Shown: positions 48,731-57,713, counted from the stretch's first letter. The stretch is 64,000 bases of DNA from Palsa-1392 sp036490335 (GCA_036490335.1 DASXEB010000005.1:1-64000); one strand, 5' to 3'. Notes: generated from the letters alone by a model not told the origin. Translations and numbers: made by a program.

Positions 48731-49534
48731 GTGTTTGCACGCACGGCTAGCGCGGTTTGTTTTTTTCTTTGCGCCAGCGGCCTGCTCGCCGCGCCTAACG
48801 ACTCCGCGCTGACCGCCGCGCAGATCTCGGGCGCGATCAAAACCGACGACATCACCATCCCGACTCCGGGCGAAGTTTTCGCTGCGCTCGCCAAACCGGC
48901 CAAGCCCGATTGGAGCGCGAGCTTTCGCGGCCCGGTCGCAATCAATTACAAAACGCGCGCACAAATCGCGCTCAATCTCGGCGGCCTGATCGCGGATGGT
49001 TTCGTCGCGGTCGAGGCGCAGGATTCGCAGCAGGTCAAAAACATCGGGGGCGATATTTTGAAAATGGCCAAGGCGCTCGGGGTGAGCGAAAACATTCTCG
49101 CTCGCGGCAACAGCATCAATCAATTTGCCGAGAACGACGAGTGGCCCGCGCTCCAGGAAGAGCTTGAGGCGACGCAAAACGAGGTGAAGGCTTCGATGCA
49201 GTCGCACCGCGACCAGGATTTGGTGATCCTCGTTAGTCTGGGCGGCTGGATCCGCGGCACCCAGGTCGTGAGCGCGATCATCGCGAAGGCTTACGATCCG
49301 AAGCTCGCGCAGGTTTTGCGTCAGCCGGAGCTGGTGAAATTTATTCACGCGAAACTGGCGCTGGTCTCGCCCGAGGTGCAGGCCGATCCGCTCGTGAAAC
49401 AGGTCAACACGGGATTGACGCAGATCGAAAAACTGATCGCGACGCCTTTCGGAAAACCGCTCAGCGCCGACGAAGTGAAGCAGCTTCAAACCGCGGTCGA
49501 TCACCTCATGGAGGAGATTCAGAAAAAGGAATGA
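48731..49534 (+). CDS. Secreted helical hypothetical protein
   Basis: The protein has 267 residues, starts with GTG at 48731 and has a signal peptide (CFFLCASGLLA) followed by PND from a motif copy. The mature part is mainly helical (PVAINYKTRAQIALNLGGLIADGFVAVEAQDSQQVKNIGGDILKMAKALGVSENIL), resembling conserved Verrucomicrobiota periplasmic proteins of unknown role. No enzymatic motif is seen. Its stop overlaps the next start (ATGATG over TGA), so it heads a three-gene operon. Confidence 0.7.
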   Translation: MFARTASAVCFFLCASGLLAAPNDSALTAAQISGAIKTDDITIPTPGEVFAALAKPAKPDWSASFRGPVAINYKTRAQIALNLGGLIADGFVAVEAQDSQQVKNIGGDILKMAKALGVSENILARGNSINQFAENDEWPALQEELEATQNEVKASMQSHRDQDLVILVSLGGWIRGTQVVSAIIAKAYDPKLAQVLRQPELVKFIHAKLALVSPEVQADPLVKQVNTGLTQIEKLIATPFGKPLSADEVKQLQTAVDHLMEEIQKKE

Positions 49535-49971
49535 TGCGCGCACGCCTCAGCATTTTTCTTCTCGCGATCGGGCTTGCCGTCGCGCCGTTCTCGACTTTCG
49601 CCGAAACCGATCAGGAAGTTGCAGCGCGCTCGGTGGCGTTCGATATCGCGGGCGCTTTTTCGAACGATGGATTCAAATTGCGCGACGGTCATTGGGTTGG
49701 GACTTTCGCGCCTAACGAGTCGAAAATTTTCGCGGTCAATCTCTACGCCGGCGATCAATATTGGTTTTCGGTTGGCGCGCCCGCGCCGGCGAAACACCTC
49801 ACGATCGAAGCCTTCGACGAAACCGGTGCGCCCGTCACGACGGAGAAATATTCCGCCGATGGCAAGGCGGCTGCTGGATTAAGCGTCGCCAACAGCGGCC
49901 AATACTTCATCCGCGTGCGGCTGGAGGAAAGCGCGCCGGCGGCGGTATGTTTCGTTTACAGTTACAAGTGA
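49531..49971 (+). CDS. Small secreted beta-sandwich-like protein
   Basis: The 146-residue protein has a signal peptide (RARLSIFLLAIGLAVAPFSTFA). The mature part (FKLRDGHWVGTFAPNESKIFAVNLYAGDQYWFSVGA, then QYFIRVRLEESAPAAVCFVYSYK) resembles the pre-peptidase or beta-sandwich tail domains of secreted proteins. No enzyme function is suggested. It overlaps both neighbours at start and stop. PNE comes from a motif copy (49711). Confidence 0.7.
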   Translation: MMRARLSIFLLAIGLAVAPFSTFAETDQEVAARSVAFDIAGAFSNDGFKLRDGHWVGTFAPNESKIFAVNLYAGDQYWFSVGAPAPAKHLTIEAFDETGAPVTTEKYSADGKAAAGLSVANSGQYFIRVRLEESAPAAVCFVYSYK

Positions 49972-50417
49972 TGAGGCCGTCTTTTGTTCCTGCCCTGCTC
50001 GCCGCGAGCGCGCTTCTGACCGCCTGCGGCATGCAAAAATCGAACCTGCTTTCCGGCACGACCGGCGGCTGGTATTCAGTCAGCGCCGGCGAGACGCCGT
50101 TCTATCGTTACGGTCCGCAACAGGGAAATGGTGCCGACCAAAAGTTGCCGCACGACGCGCTCCTCAGAGTCATCCGGCCATCGTTCGGTTACGTGAAAGT
50201 GCAGCTCGAAAGTGGCGACACCGGTTACGTCGCGAGCGAAGACATTCGCCCGGCCTCGGCCGAGCTGCTCGCCGAGAAATTCGCGCCCCCGCCGCCCACC
50301 GTCGCCGAGCATTCCGCGCGCGAGCAGCAGTTCGGCCTCAACTCGAGCGACCCGCGCCTGGTCGCGCCGCCGGAGCCGTTGCCAGAAGCGAGTCCGACGC
50401 CAAATTACCGCTATTAG
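49971..50417 (+). CDS. Lipoprotein with SH3-like domain
   Basis: The ATG at 49971 overlaps the previous stop and begins a lipoprotein signal (SFVPALLAASALLTACG) with a lipobox. The protein has 148 residues. The central segment (DALLRVIRPSFGYVKVQLESGDTGYVASEDIRPA) is a bacterial SH3-type fold that often binds peptidoglycan, followed by a proline-rich tail (PPPPTVAEH, PPEPLPEASPTP). It is probably a wall-associated lipoprotein and the third gene of the small operon. Confidence 0.75.
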   Translation: MRPSFVPALLAASALLTACGMQKSNLLSGTTGGWYSVSAGETPFYRYGPQQGNGADQKLPHDALLRVIRPSFGYVKVQLESGDTGYVASEDIRPASAELLAEKFAPPPPTVAEHSAREQQFGLNSSDPRLVAPPEPLPEASPTPNYRY

Positions 50418-50457
50418 CAGTGGCCTAACGAGTCGCGCCGCTGCGAGATCAGCCGTC

Positions 50458-50733
50458 ATGATTTCGCTCCAGGTTTTTTTCGAAGGCAACGTCCAGGGCA
50501 TCGGCTTTCGCTGGTCGGTCAAAAACATCGCGACCGGTTTTGAAGTCACCGGCTGGGTGCGCAATCTGCCCGACGGCCGCGTCGAGTTGCAAATCAGCGG
50601 CGACGAAAACGAAGTGCGCGAATTTCTCGACGCGATCGCGCAAAGTGAATTGCGCGCCCACATTCGCCGGCAGAACGAAGCCCCGCTCGCCGCGCCGCCG
50701 AACGCGCGCGGATTCGAGATTCGCCATGATTGA
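50458..50733 (+). CDS. acyP: Acylphosphatase
   Basis: The ATG at 50458 gives 91 residues: MISLQVFFEGNVQGIGFRWS with the catalytic arginine in GFRW, VTGWVRNLPDGRVELQISGD with the catalytic asparagine in WVRN, and a final beta strand. It hydrolyses acyl phosphates such as 1,3-bisphosphoglycerate. The stop overlaps the start of the following ABC ATPase gene (ATGATTGA), so they may be coupled, which is a chance-looking arrangement. A motif copy lies 34 bp upstream (50424). Confidence 0.95.
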   Translation: MISLQVFFEGNVQGIGFRWSVKNIATGFEVTGWVRNLPDGRVELQISGDENEVREFLDAIAQSELRAHIRRQNEAPLAAPPNARGFEIRHD

Positions 50734-51574
50734 ACCGGCCGTTGCCGTTCGCGGCCTAACGAAAGTTTTTCCGGTGCCGTTTCGCCGCACGAAGCTGATC
50801 GCAGTGCGCGATTTGAATCTCGAAGTCGCGCCCGGCCAAATCTATGGATTGTTAGGCCCTAACGGATCGGGCAAAAGCACGACGCTCAAAATCATCCTCG
50901 GGCTCGTCGCGCCAAGCCGCGGATCGACCGCGATTTTTGGCCGCGACAGCCGCGAAGTTGGGAGCCGCGCCGCGGTTGGTTTCCTGCCCGAGAATCCATA
51001 TTTTTACAAATATCTCACCGGCGCCGAGACGCTGCGCTTCTACGGAAAACTGAGCGGCCTCGGCGGCGCGCGCCTCCGCGAACGGATGGACGAATTGCTC
51101 GCGATCGTTAGGCTGAATGACGCGCGCGATCGCCGGCTCGCCGGTTATTCGAAAGGAATGTTGCAGCGCATCGGGCTCGCGCAGGCCCTGCTCGGTGAGC
51201 CGAAACTCGTCGTGCTGGACGAGCCGACCGCGGGTGTCGATCCCGCCGGCTCGCGTGAGATTCGCGATCTCATTCTCGACCTGAAAAATCGCGGCGTGAC
51301 GGTTTTGCTTTCGTCGCATCTGCTCGCGCAGGTGCAGGAAATTTGCGATCGCGTCGGCATTCTCGCCAACGGCGCGCTCGTGCGCGAAGGCCGGGTCGAG
51401 GATTTGCTTGCGATCGAAAATCAAACCGAGCTCGTGCTCGAAAACGCGACCCCGGAAACGCTCGCGCGGATCGCCGCGTTGCTGAAAAACTCGCCGACGA
51501 AACTGGTCGCGCAGCGCCGGCCGCAGACGACGCTCGAGCGGCTTTTTCTCGACGCGACAAATTCCGAGAACTAA
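50726..51574 (+). CDS. ABC-2 type exporter ATP-binding subunit
   Basis: The 282-residue ATPase has Walker A LGPNGSGKST, the signature YSKGMLQRIGLAQAL, Walker B LVVLDEPTAGVD and the H-loop LLSSHLLAQ. The C-terminal extension after about residue 220 (ILANGALVREGRVEDLLAIE) resembles CcmA/NatA-type exporters. It pairs with the permease at 51587. The Walker A region (TTGTTAGGCCCTAACGG, 50849-50865) holds two near-matches of the dispersed motif facing each other. Confidence 0.92.
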   Translation: MIEPAVAVRGLTKVFPVPFRRTKLIAVRDLNLEVAPGQIYGLLGPNGSGKSTTLKIILGLVAPSRGSTAIFGRDSREVGSRAAVGFLPENPYFYKYLTGAETLRFYGKLSGLGGARLRERMDELLAIVRLNDARDRRLAGYSKGMLQRIGLAQALLGEPKLVVLDEPTAGVDPAGSREIRDLILDLKNRGVTVLLSSHLLAQVQEICDRVGILANGALVREGRVEDLLAIENQTELVLENATPETLARIAALLKNSPTKLVAQRRPQTTLERLFLDATNSEN

Positions 51575-51586
51575 ATCGTCGTCCTC

Positions 51587-52471
51587 TTGAGCACCGCGGC
51601 GCATCGTTCTTTTTCGTTCGGCCGCATCGCCGCGCTGACCGGCAACACTTTTACCGGACTCGTTAGGCTGAAAGTTTTTTATTTTCTGCTGCTCTTCGCC
51701 CTCCTCCTCATTGGCAGCTCTGTTTTCATGGCGCAGCTCAGTTTTCAGGAGGAATTTCAAGTCCTCAAAGACATTTCGTTAGGCGCGATGAGCATCTTTA
51801 CTTCGCTCCTCGCGATCGTCGCAACCGCGCAACTGATTCCGCGCGACATCGAGGAGCACACGATTTACACCATCCTCGCCAAACCGGTGCCGCGTTACGA
51901 ATATCTCGCCGGAAAATTGCTCGGCGTGCTCCTGCTTCTCGCGCTCAGCCTGCTCGCGATGTGCGCGCTTTTCTTCGCCGTGCTTTTCGTTAGGGAAAAA
52001 ATGCTCGCGAGCGCCGTGATGCACCAGTCGGGAATTTCGACGGCGGAAATGCAAACGGCGCTGCTCGCGCTTCGACACTCCGCTTTCAGCGCGAATCTTC
52101 TTCCCGGCATCGTCCTCATTTATCTCAAGGCCGCGCTGCTCGCCGCGCTCACGCTTTTCATTTCCACTTTTGCGACTTCCAACATCTTCACCATTTTCGT
52201 GATGGTCTTCGTTTATTTCATCGGTCATCTTCAGGGCACGGCGCGCGAATATTGGCTCCAGCAAAATTCCGCCGGCTGGATCGCGAAGACTTTTCTCGGC
52301 CTCGTCGCGCTCCTTTTTCCCGACCTGCAACTCTTCAATTTGATCGACGACATCGTTGCCGGCACGGCGATTCCGGCCGGGTTGTTTGCGCAAACGGCGG
52401 CCCTTGGCTGCGTTTATGTTTCGGTTTATTTTTTCTTCGCCTGGGTGGCGTTTTACGGGAAGGAATTGTGA
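51587..52471 (+). CDS. ABC-2 type exporter permease
   Basis: The 294-residue protein starts with TTG at 51587 and has six membrane helices (LKVFYFLLLFALLLIGSSVF, LLGVLLLLALSLLAMCALFF, AALLAALTLFISTFATSNIF and more). The segment IVATAQLIPRDIEEHTIYTILAKPVPRYEYLAGKLLGV is typical of NatB/ABC-2 permeases that export lipids or drugs. It directly follows its ATPase. Motif copies lie at 51660, 51776 and 51987. Confidence 0.88.
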   Translation: MSTAAHRSFSFGRIAALTGNTFTGLVRLKVFYFLLLFALLLIGSSVFMAQLSFQEEFQVLKDISLGAMSIFTSLLAIVATAQLIPRDIEEHTIYTILAKPVPRYEYLAGKLLGVLLLLALSLLAMCALFFAVLFVREKMLASAVMHQSGISTAEMQTALLALRHSAFSANLLPGIVLIYLKAALLAALTLFISTFATSNIFTIFVMVFVYFIGHLQGTAREYWLQQNSAGWIAKTFLGLVALLFPDLQLFNLIDDIVAGTAIPAGLFAQTAALGCVYVSVYFFFAWVAFYGKEL

Positions 52472-53226
52472 TGCGCGGCCTCGTTCTTTTTTTTCTCGGC
52501 CTCGCTTTCGGCGCGCTGCGGTTGCCGATCGAGTCGTCGCTCTCGGCGCAACATCGCAGCGAATATTTTCACGAAGCGCAACTCGGCCTCGGCTTGCGCG
52601 AGCAGCTCGGCCAGCTCGGTTTTCTCGCGGCCTTGAGCGGGTTTCGTTCGCTCGTCGGCGACCTTGTTTTCATCGAGGCGCACGTCGCTTGGGAACGGAC
52701 GGAGTGGGGCCGCGTGCTCCTGCTTTTTCGCGAAGCGACGACCTTGCAGCCGCGCTCGCTGCTTTTCTGGGACATGGCGGCTTGGCACATGGCTTGGAAC
52801 GCGAGCGTGGCCGCGTCGCGCGATCGTACTTTGCCTAACGATGCCCGGCGCCTCACGGCCGCGCACGAATATATCGAGCTTGGAAAAGATTTCCTCGAGC
52901 GCGGAATCCGGAACAATCCCGATCGGCCGCAGCTTTACGAATCGCTCGCGCGGCTTTATCGCGACAAGCTACACGACCATTTTGCGGCGGCGAAATATTA
53001 CGCCCGCGCCGCCACTTTTCCCGATGCGCCTGATTATGACAAACGTTTCGCGGCCTACGAACTTTCACAGGTGCCTAACGAACAGCGCGCCGCTTACGAT
53101 CAGCTGATGCAACTCTACCGCCGCGGTCCGCACGAACGGCTCCCGACTTTGCTGCGGCGGATTAAATTTCTCGAGCAGCAACTCGACATTCCGCCTAACG
53201 AGCGCATTCCGGCGCAGGAGAAATAG
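52471..53226 (+). CDS. TPR-like membrane-anchored protein
   Basis: The ATG at 52471 follows the permease without a gap. The 251-residue protein has one N-terminal signal-anchor helix (MRGLVLFFLGLAFGALRLP) and helical repeats (HVAWERTEWGRVLLLFREATTLQPRSLLFWDMAAWHM, LYESLARLYRDKLHDHFAAAKYYARA). It may be the accessory protein of the transporter or of the following phosphoesterase. Three motif copies in one frame (52834, 53074, 53194) encode PND or PNE. Confidence 0.7.
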   Translation: MRGLVLFFLGLAFGALRLPIESSLSAQHRSEYFHEAQLGLGLREQLGQLGFLAALSGFRSLVGDLVFIEAHVAWERTEWGRVLLLFREATTLQPRSLLFWDMAAWHMAWNASVAASRDRTLPNDARRLTAAHEYIELGKDFLERGIRNNPDRPQLYESLARLYRDKLHDHFAAAKYYARAATFPDAPDYDKRFAAYELSQVPNEQRAAYDQLMQLYRRGPHERLPTLLRRIKFLEQQLDIPPNERIPAQEK

Positions 53227-53229
53227 CCG

Positions 53230-53952
53230 ATGCGTTTCGCAGTTTTCAGTGACATTCACGGCAATCTCGAGGCGCTCGAGGCCGTCCTGGCCGACGCGCG
53301 CGCGCAACGCTGCACGCATTTCGTTTGCCTCGGCGACGTCGTCGGCTACAACGCGAACCCGAGCGAATGCGTCCAGCGCGTGCAGGATTTGGAATGTCCG
53401 GTTGTGAAAGGCAATCACGACGAGCAGGCCTCGATCGCCACTTCGACCGAAGGTTTCAACGAGCTCGCCGAGACCGCGATCAGTTGGACGCGCGCGCACC
53501 TTTCGATGGAGGAAAAAAACTGGTTGGCCGATCTGCGCCTGATGCGGCAGGTGCGCGATTTCACGATCGTGCACGCGACGCTCGATACGCCGCATCAGTG
53601 GGGCTACGTCTTCAACGATCTCGATGCGATCGCGAGCTTCACCTATCAACACACGTCGCTTTGTTTTTTCGGGCACACGCATTGGCCGACCGCGTTTGTG
53701 CGCGACGACGATGTCCATCGGCTCCACACCAACCCGATCGTGCTCGCGACCGGCCGGAAATATTTCATCAACGCGGGCAGCGTCGGGCAGCCGCGCGATC
53801 GCGACTGGCGCGCCGCGTATTGCGTTTTCGACAGCGAGCGCAGTGTCGTCCAGCTGCGCCGTGTCGAGTACGATCTCGCGACGACGCAACGAAAAATCCG
53901 CGCCGCCGGTTTGCCGGAACGTCTCGCTGATCGCCTCGCCCTCGGTCGTTAG
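53230..53952 (+). CDS. Calcineurin-like metallophosphoesterase (YfcE-like)
   Basis: The 240-residue protein has all metal-binding motifs: SDIHGN (8-12), LGDVVGY, VKGNHDEQA and GHTHWP. It belongs to the small bacterial phosphodiesterases such as MJ0936 and YfcE. It starts three bases after the TPR gene and ends in a motif copy (53946) that supplies the stop. The substrate is unknown; it may act on a cyclic or lipid-linked phosphate. Confidence 0.92.
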   Translation: MRFAVFSDIHGNLEALEAVLADARAQRCTHFVCLGDVVGYNANPSECVQRVQDLECPVVKGNHDEQASIATSTEGFNELAETAISWTRAHLSMEEKNWLADLRLMRQVRDFTIVHATLDTPHQWGYVFNDLDAIASFTYQHTSLCFFGHTHWPTAFVRDDDVHRLHTNPIVLATGRKYFINAGSVGQPRDRDWRAAYCVFDSERSVVQLRRVEYDLATTQRKIRAAGLPERLADRLALGR

Positions 53953-53964
53953 GCGAAAAATTGC

Positions 53965-54954
53965 GTGACCGCAAAACGCCCGATCCGCTCCATTCTCGTC
54001 ATCAAACCGAGTTCGTTAGGCGACGTCGTCCATACCCTGCCCGCGGTCGCGCTCCTGCGCGCGGCTCATCCGCAGGCCGCGATCACGTGGGTCATCAATC
54101 CGGAATGGGCGCCGCTCCTGCGCGGGAACAATTGCGTCAATCACATCCATCTTTTCCCGCGCGGCGAGCTCGGCGGCCTCGGAATGGCGACGCGCCTCGG
54201 GCCGTGGTTGCGGCTGACGGGGAAGCTGCGGCCGGATGTCGCGTTCGATTTTCAAGGTCTGTTGCGGAGCGCGTTGATCGGCCGCGCTTGTCACGCCGGT
54301 GAACTCTACGGAATGAGCGATGCGCGGGAAGGCGCGCGCTTTTTTTACGATCGGGTCGCGCCGGTCGAGCGCAACGCGCACGCGGTCGAGCGTTACCTTT
54401 CGCTGGTCGAAGATTTCGGCGTTCCAGTCGAGAGGCCGCTGCGTTTTCCATTGCCGAGCGGCGACCCGATCCAGCGTTTCGACGACGAACCGTTCGTGTT
54501 GCTCCACCCTTTCGCGCGCGGCCGGCGGAAGTCGCTCAGCGATCTCGTGGTCGAGGAATTCTGCCGCGCGCTGGCGCCGTGCCGCGTCGTGCTTGTGGGC
54601 CAGACGAAGCGCGAGCTGCCGGTCGGAGACAACTGCATGAACCTTCTCAATCACACGACCCTCCTTCAGCTCATCTGGCTCGTGCGCCACGCGCGGTTTG
54701 TCGTCAGCGTCGACAGCGGGCCGATGCACATCGCCGCAGCCGTAACCAATCGGCTGATCTCGATTCACACCTGGAGTGACCCGAAAAAGGTTGGCCCTTA
54801 TAATAAAGAGGCTTTCGTCTGGAAAAACGGCGTTCTCCTCCGCGTCGGCGATCTGCCCGCGACCGAAAAGCGCGCCCGGAGCCGCCCTTTCAAGCCATCC
54901 GATGTCGCGCAGCTTCTCCCCCTCATCGAAGCGCAGCTTTCCGCGAGTCGTTAG
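53965..54954 (+). CDS. Heptosyltransferase-like glycosyltransferase (GT9)
   Basis: The 329-residue protein starts with GTG at 53965. It has the GT9 N-terminal block ILVIKPSSLGDVVHTLPAVALLRAAHP (with SLG from a motif copy), the donor-binding loop FVLLHPFARGRRKSLSDLVV and the terminal FVVSVDSGPMHIAAAVTNRLI, the HIAAA-type motif. It probably adds heptose or another sugar to the lipid A core. Its terminal arginine and stop come from a motif copy (54948). Confidence 0.92.
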   Translation: MTAKRPIRSILVIKPSSLGDVVHTLPAVALLRAAHPQAAITWVINPEWAPLLRGNNCVNHIHLFPRGELGGLGMATRLGPWLRLTGKLRPDVAFDFQGLLRSALIGRACHAGELYGMSDAREGARFFYDRVAPVERNAHAVERYLSLVEDFGVPVERPLRFPLPSGDPIQRFDDEPFVLLHPFARGRRKSLSDLVVEEFCRALAPCRVVLVGQTKRELPVGDNCMNLLNHTTLLQLIWLVRHARFVVSVDSGPMHIAAAVTNRLISIHTWSDPKKVGPYNKEAFVWKNGVLLRVGDLPATEKRARSRPFKPSDVAQLLPLIEAQLSASR

Positions 54955-55030
54955 GCGGGTTCGCTGCGGAAAACACGCGCCAATTCGCTCGACAACCGGC
55001 CGCGGCGAGGCAAAATGAATGCGCCGGCGA

Positions 55031-55047
55031 GTCTTATTCTCGTTAGG
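55031..55047 (-). repeat. Extended 17-base motif copy 3 (upstream of AP2-like gene)
   Basis: Read on the minus strand, CCTAACGAGAATAAGAC lies 10 bp before the chosen start of the AP2-like gene and is noncoding by that choice. Confidence 0.9.
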
Positions 55048-55056
55048 CAAACGCGA

Positions 55057-55548
55057 ATGCGCACGACTCATTACACGCGGAACCTGACCGACAACTTCGT
55101 CCTCGCCCGCGTCCAGCGGCGCGGCGTTCGCCACCAGCGTATCTTCACCCGCAAAGCGCACGGCTCATGGAAAGCGGCGGAGAGCGCCGCGGCAAAATGG
55201 GTCCGGCAAATGGAGCGGGAACTCCCCGCGCCAGCCACGTCGCGCGACCAATTGACGGCGCGCAACCGCTCCGGTGTCGTCGGCGTGCATCGGCGTTGCG
55301 AAACCGTGCGCAAAGCGAGCGGACGGCGCCACGAATATTTCGCGTGGGTCGCGCGCTGGCCCGGGTGCCGGTTGCGTGCGGGAGTGAAATGGCCGATCCA
55401 GGCTTACGGCGAAGACGACGCTTTTGTGCTCGCCGTTCTCTCCCGTCGGCTGGAGACGGACGATCGCGAAACGGTCCTGAGCGAGTTCATGAAAATCGCG
55501 GACCGGAAGCCGTATCGCGAGATCCTTGCCCTGCGGTCCGGCACGTGA
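55057..55548 (+). CDS. AP2-like DNA-binding domain protein
   Basis: The ATG at 55057 gives 163 residues; the open frame from 55015 would add 14 residues encoded by the extended motif and is not used. The segment QLTARNRSGVVGVHRRCETV followed by YFAWVARWPGCRLRAGVKWPI resembles the AP2/ERF three-strand DNA-binding domain of plants and of homing endonucleases, in which NxSGVxGV is the core. The preceding 40 residues are basic (RVQRRGVRHQRIFTRKAHGSW). It could be a DNA-binding regulator or a relic of a mobile gene. Confidence 0.7.
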   Translation: MRTTHYTRNLTDNFVLARVQRRGVRHQRIFTRKAHGSWKAAESAAAKWVRQMERELPAPATSRDQLTARNRSGVVGVHRRCETVRKASGRRHEYFAWVARWPGCRLRAGVKWPIQAYGEDDAFVLAVLSRRLETDDRETVLSEFMKIADRKPYREILALRSGT

Positions 55549-55675
55549 GCGCAGAAACCATTCGAGATACTCCTTTACTCGTTAGGCACACGTTATGGCT
55601 GCGGCGAGCGGCTTTTCTCCGAGAAAGTTTCCGTCCCAAACTTGACCGCGCGCTAGCTGGGGCAACGTTATTCCG

Positions 55676-55885
55676 ATGAGAACGCTCGCTCTTTTCGTCT
55701 GCTGGATGATCCTGCTCGTCCTCTGCTGGCCGCTCGCGCTCCTCGCGCTCGTGTTGCTGCCGTTTGTCTGGCTGATTTCGCTTCCGTTTCGGCTTGTCGG
55801 GGTCAGCCTGCACGCCGTTTTCGCCCTTGTCGGGGCCCTTCTCTTCCTGCCGGCGCGTCTGCTCGGCTGGCGCGGGCGTATCTAA
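55676..55885 (+). CDS. Small hydrophobic membrane protein, 69 residues
   Basis: The product MRTLALFVCWMILLVLCWPL continues as three hydrophobic segments (LALLALVLLPFVWLISLPFR, GVSLHAVFALVGALLFLPAR). The length and composition suit a tiny inner-membrane protein. It sits just upstream of the Hsp70-like gene and may be co-transcribed. No family is recognised. Confidence 0.65.
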   Translation: MRTLALFVCWMILLVLCWPLALLALVLLPFVWLISLPFRLVGVSLHAVFALVGALLFLPARLLGWRGRI

Positions 55886-55937
55886 ATCGCGGCAAGCCGG
55901 AAGGCAGGCAGCACTCGACGCCGCGGCTTTGTTTACG

Positions 55938-57713
55938 ATGGATTTGCCTAACGACATCGTCGGGATCGATCTCGGCACGACCAATTCGCTCATTGGCGTG
56001 ATGGACGCCGGCTTCCCCATCTTGCTCGCGGACGCGAACGGCGCGCGGTTGACACCGTCGGTCGTTTATTTTCCGGAGAACGGTGAAGCGATCGTCGGCG
56101 CGGCGGCGAACCGGATGCGTGCCGTCGCGCCGGAGGCGACGATTTATTCCGCGAAACGGCTCGTCGGTTTGCGCGGCGAAGATTTGCCGGCGGAGGAAGC
56201 CGCGGCCGATTACGAAATCGTCCGTCAGCGAGGCCAGGCGCTGCGGGTCAAAGTGCGCGACCAACTTTTCAAGCCGGAGGAAATCGCGACCTGCGTGCTG
56301 AAGAAATTGAAACGCGACGCCGAAGCCGCGCTCGGTCGCGCCGTGTCGCGCGCGGTCATCACCGTGCCGGCGTATTTCAACGACGCGCAGCGCAACGCGA
56401 CGAAACGCGCGGGCGAAGCCGCCGGTTTCATCGTCGAGCGTATCATCAACGAACCGACCGCGGCCGCGCTCGCTTACGGTCTCGACAAATTGAAATCGAA
56501 ATCGCGCATCGCGGTTTTCGATCTCGGCGGCGGCACCTTCGACATCTCGGTTTTGGAGTTGAACGACGGCATTTTTCACGTCCTCGCAACGAGCGGCAAC
56601 ACACGGCTCGGCGGCGACGACATCGATGCCGAATTGGTCGCGCGGATCGATCTTCCGATCGCGAATTGGGAGAAACGCGAACTCGCGATCGAGGCGAAAC
56701 ACCGTCTTTCAACCAACACGGTCGCGCGAATCGAGAAGCCGTTCGTTAACGGCGAAAATCTCATCTACGAATTGACGCGCGCCGAGCTGGAAAAAATCGC
56801 GCGACCGATCATCGAGCGGACGCGCGCACATTGCCTGCGCGCGCTTGCCGACGCGAAGCTGACCGCGGCCGATCTCGACGAAGTGATCCTCGTCGGCGGC
56901 ATGACGCGAATGCCGCTTGTCAGGCAATTCGTCGCCGAGCTTTTCGGACGCGCGCCGAACGTTTCGCACAATCCTGACGAAGCGGTCGCGCTCGGGGCCA
57001 CAATTCAAGCCGGCATCTTGTCCGGAACGGTGCGCGATGTCGTGCTCCTCGATGTCACGCCGTTATCGTTAGGCATCGAGACCTTCGGCGGTTTGATGAA
57101 CGTGATCATCCCGCGCAACTCGACCATTCCGATCAAGGCCGGCGAGATGTTCACGACCGCGGTCAATCAGCAGCGCGCGATGAAAATCAAGGTGCTGCAA
57201 GGCGAGCGCGAAATCGCGGCCGACAACTGGTCGTTAGGCGAATTCGAGATTGAATTCGAGCCGGCGCCGAAAGGTGTCGCGCGGGTCGGCGTGCAATTCT
57301 CGATCGATGCGAACGGCATCCTGCAGGTGCTCGCGCGCGACATCAAAACCGGCGCGGAAAAAATCGTCAGCCTGACGAGCGTGGTCGATGTTTCCGACGA
57401 AGCGGTCGAGGCGATGATTGCCGATTCGCTCGACCACGCTTTTGAGGATATGAGCGAGCGCGTCTGGACGGAGACGCGGCTAAAAGCGGAGGAAATGCTC
57501 GATGCCGTTGCGCAGGCGTTCGCGCAAATGGGCGCGCAGTTGCCTAACGATGAGCGCGCGCGCATCGAAGCGAAAGCGACCGGCGTTCACGAAGCCCTCG
57601 CCGCGCACGAAATCAATCGCCTGAAAGTCGCCAACGCCGCGCTCGACGACGCGACGCAGGAGCTGGCGGCGCGGATCATCGCGCACGCGATGGAAGCGAC
57701 GGCGACTCGTTAG
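55938..57713 (+). CDS. Hsp70 (DnaK/HscA-type) chaperone
   Basis: The 591-residue protein begins MDLPNDIVGIDLGTTNSLIG with a motif-encoded PND. It has the Hsp70 phosphate-1 block, YFNDAQRNATKRAGEAAGF, FDLGGGTFDISVLEL, VGGMTRMPLVRQFV and a substrate domain with FGGLMNVIIPRNSTIPIKAGEMFTTAVNQQ. Relative to DnaK it is shortened in the ATPase subdomain IIB and at the C-terminus, like HscA or other secondary Hsp70s. No J protein or IscU neighbour is seen. The 3' stop overlaps the stop of the convergent TPR gene. Confidence 0.93.
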   Translation: MDLPNDIVGIDLGTTNSLIGVMDAGFPILLADANGARLTPSVVYFPENGEAIVGAAANRMRAVAPEATIYSAKRLVGLRGEDLPAEEAAADYEIVRQRGQALRVKVRDQLFKPEEIATCVLKKLKRDAEAALGRAVSRAVITVPAYFNDAQRNATKRAGEAAGFIVERIINEPTAAALAYGLDKLKSKSRIAVFDLGGGTFDISVLELNDGIFHVLATSGNTRLGGDDIDAELVARIDLPIANWEKRELAIEAKHRLSTNTVARIEKPFVNGENLIYELTRAELEKIARPIIERTRAHCLRALADAKLTAADLDEVILVGGMTRMPLVRQFVAELFGRAPNVSHNPDEAVALGATIQAGILSGTVRDVVLLDVTPLSLGIETFGGLMNVIIPRNSTIPIKAGEMFTTAVNQQRAMKIKVLQGEREIAADNWSLGEFEIEFEPAPKGVARVGVQFSIDANGILQVLARDIKTGAEKIVSLTSVVDVSDEAVEAMIADSLDHAFEDMSERVWTETRLKAEEMLDAVAQAFAQMGAQLPNDERARIEAKATGVHEALAAHEINRLKVANAALDDATQELAARIIAHAMEATATR

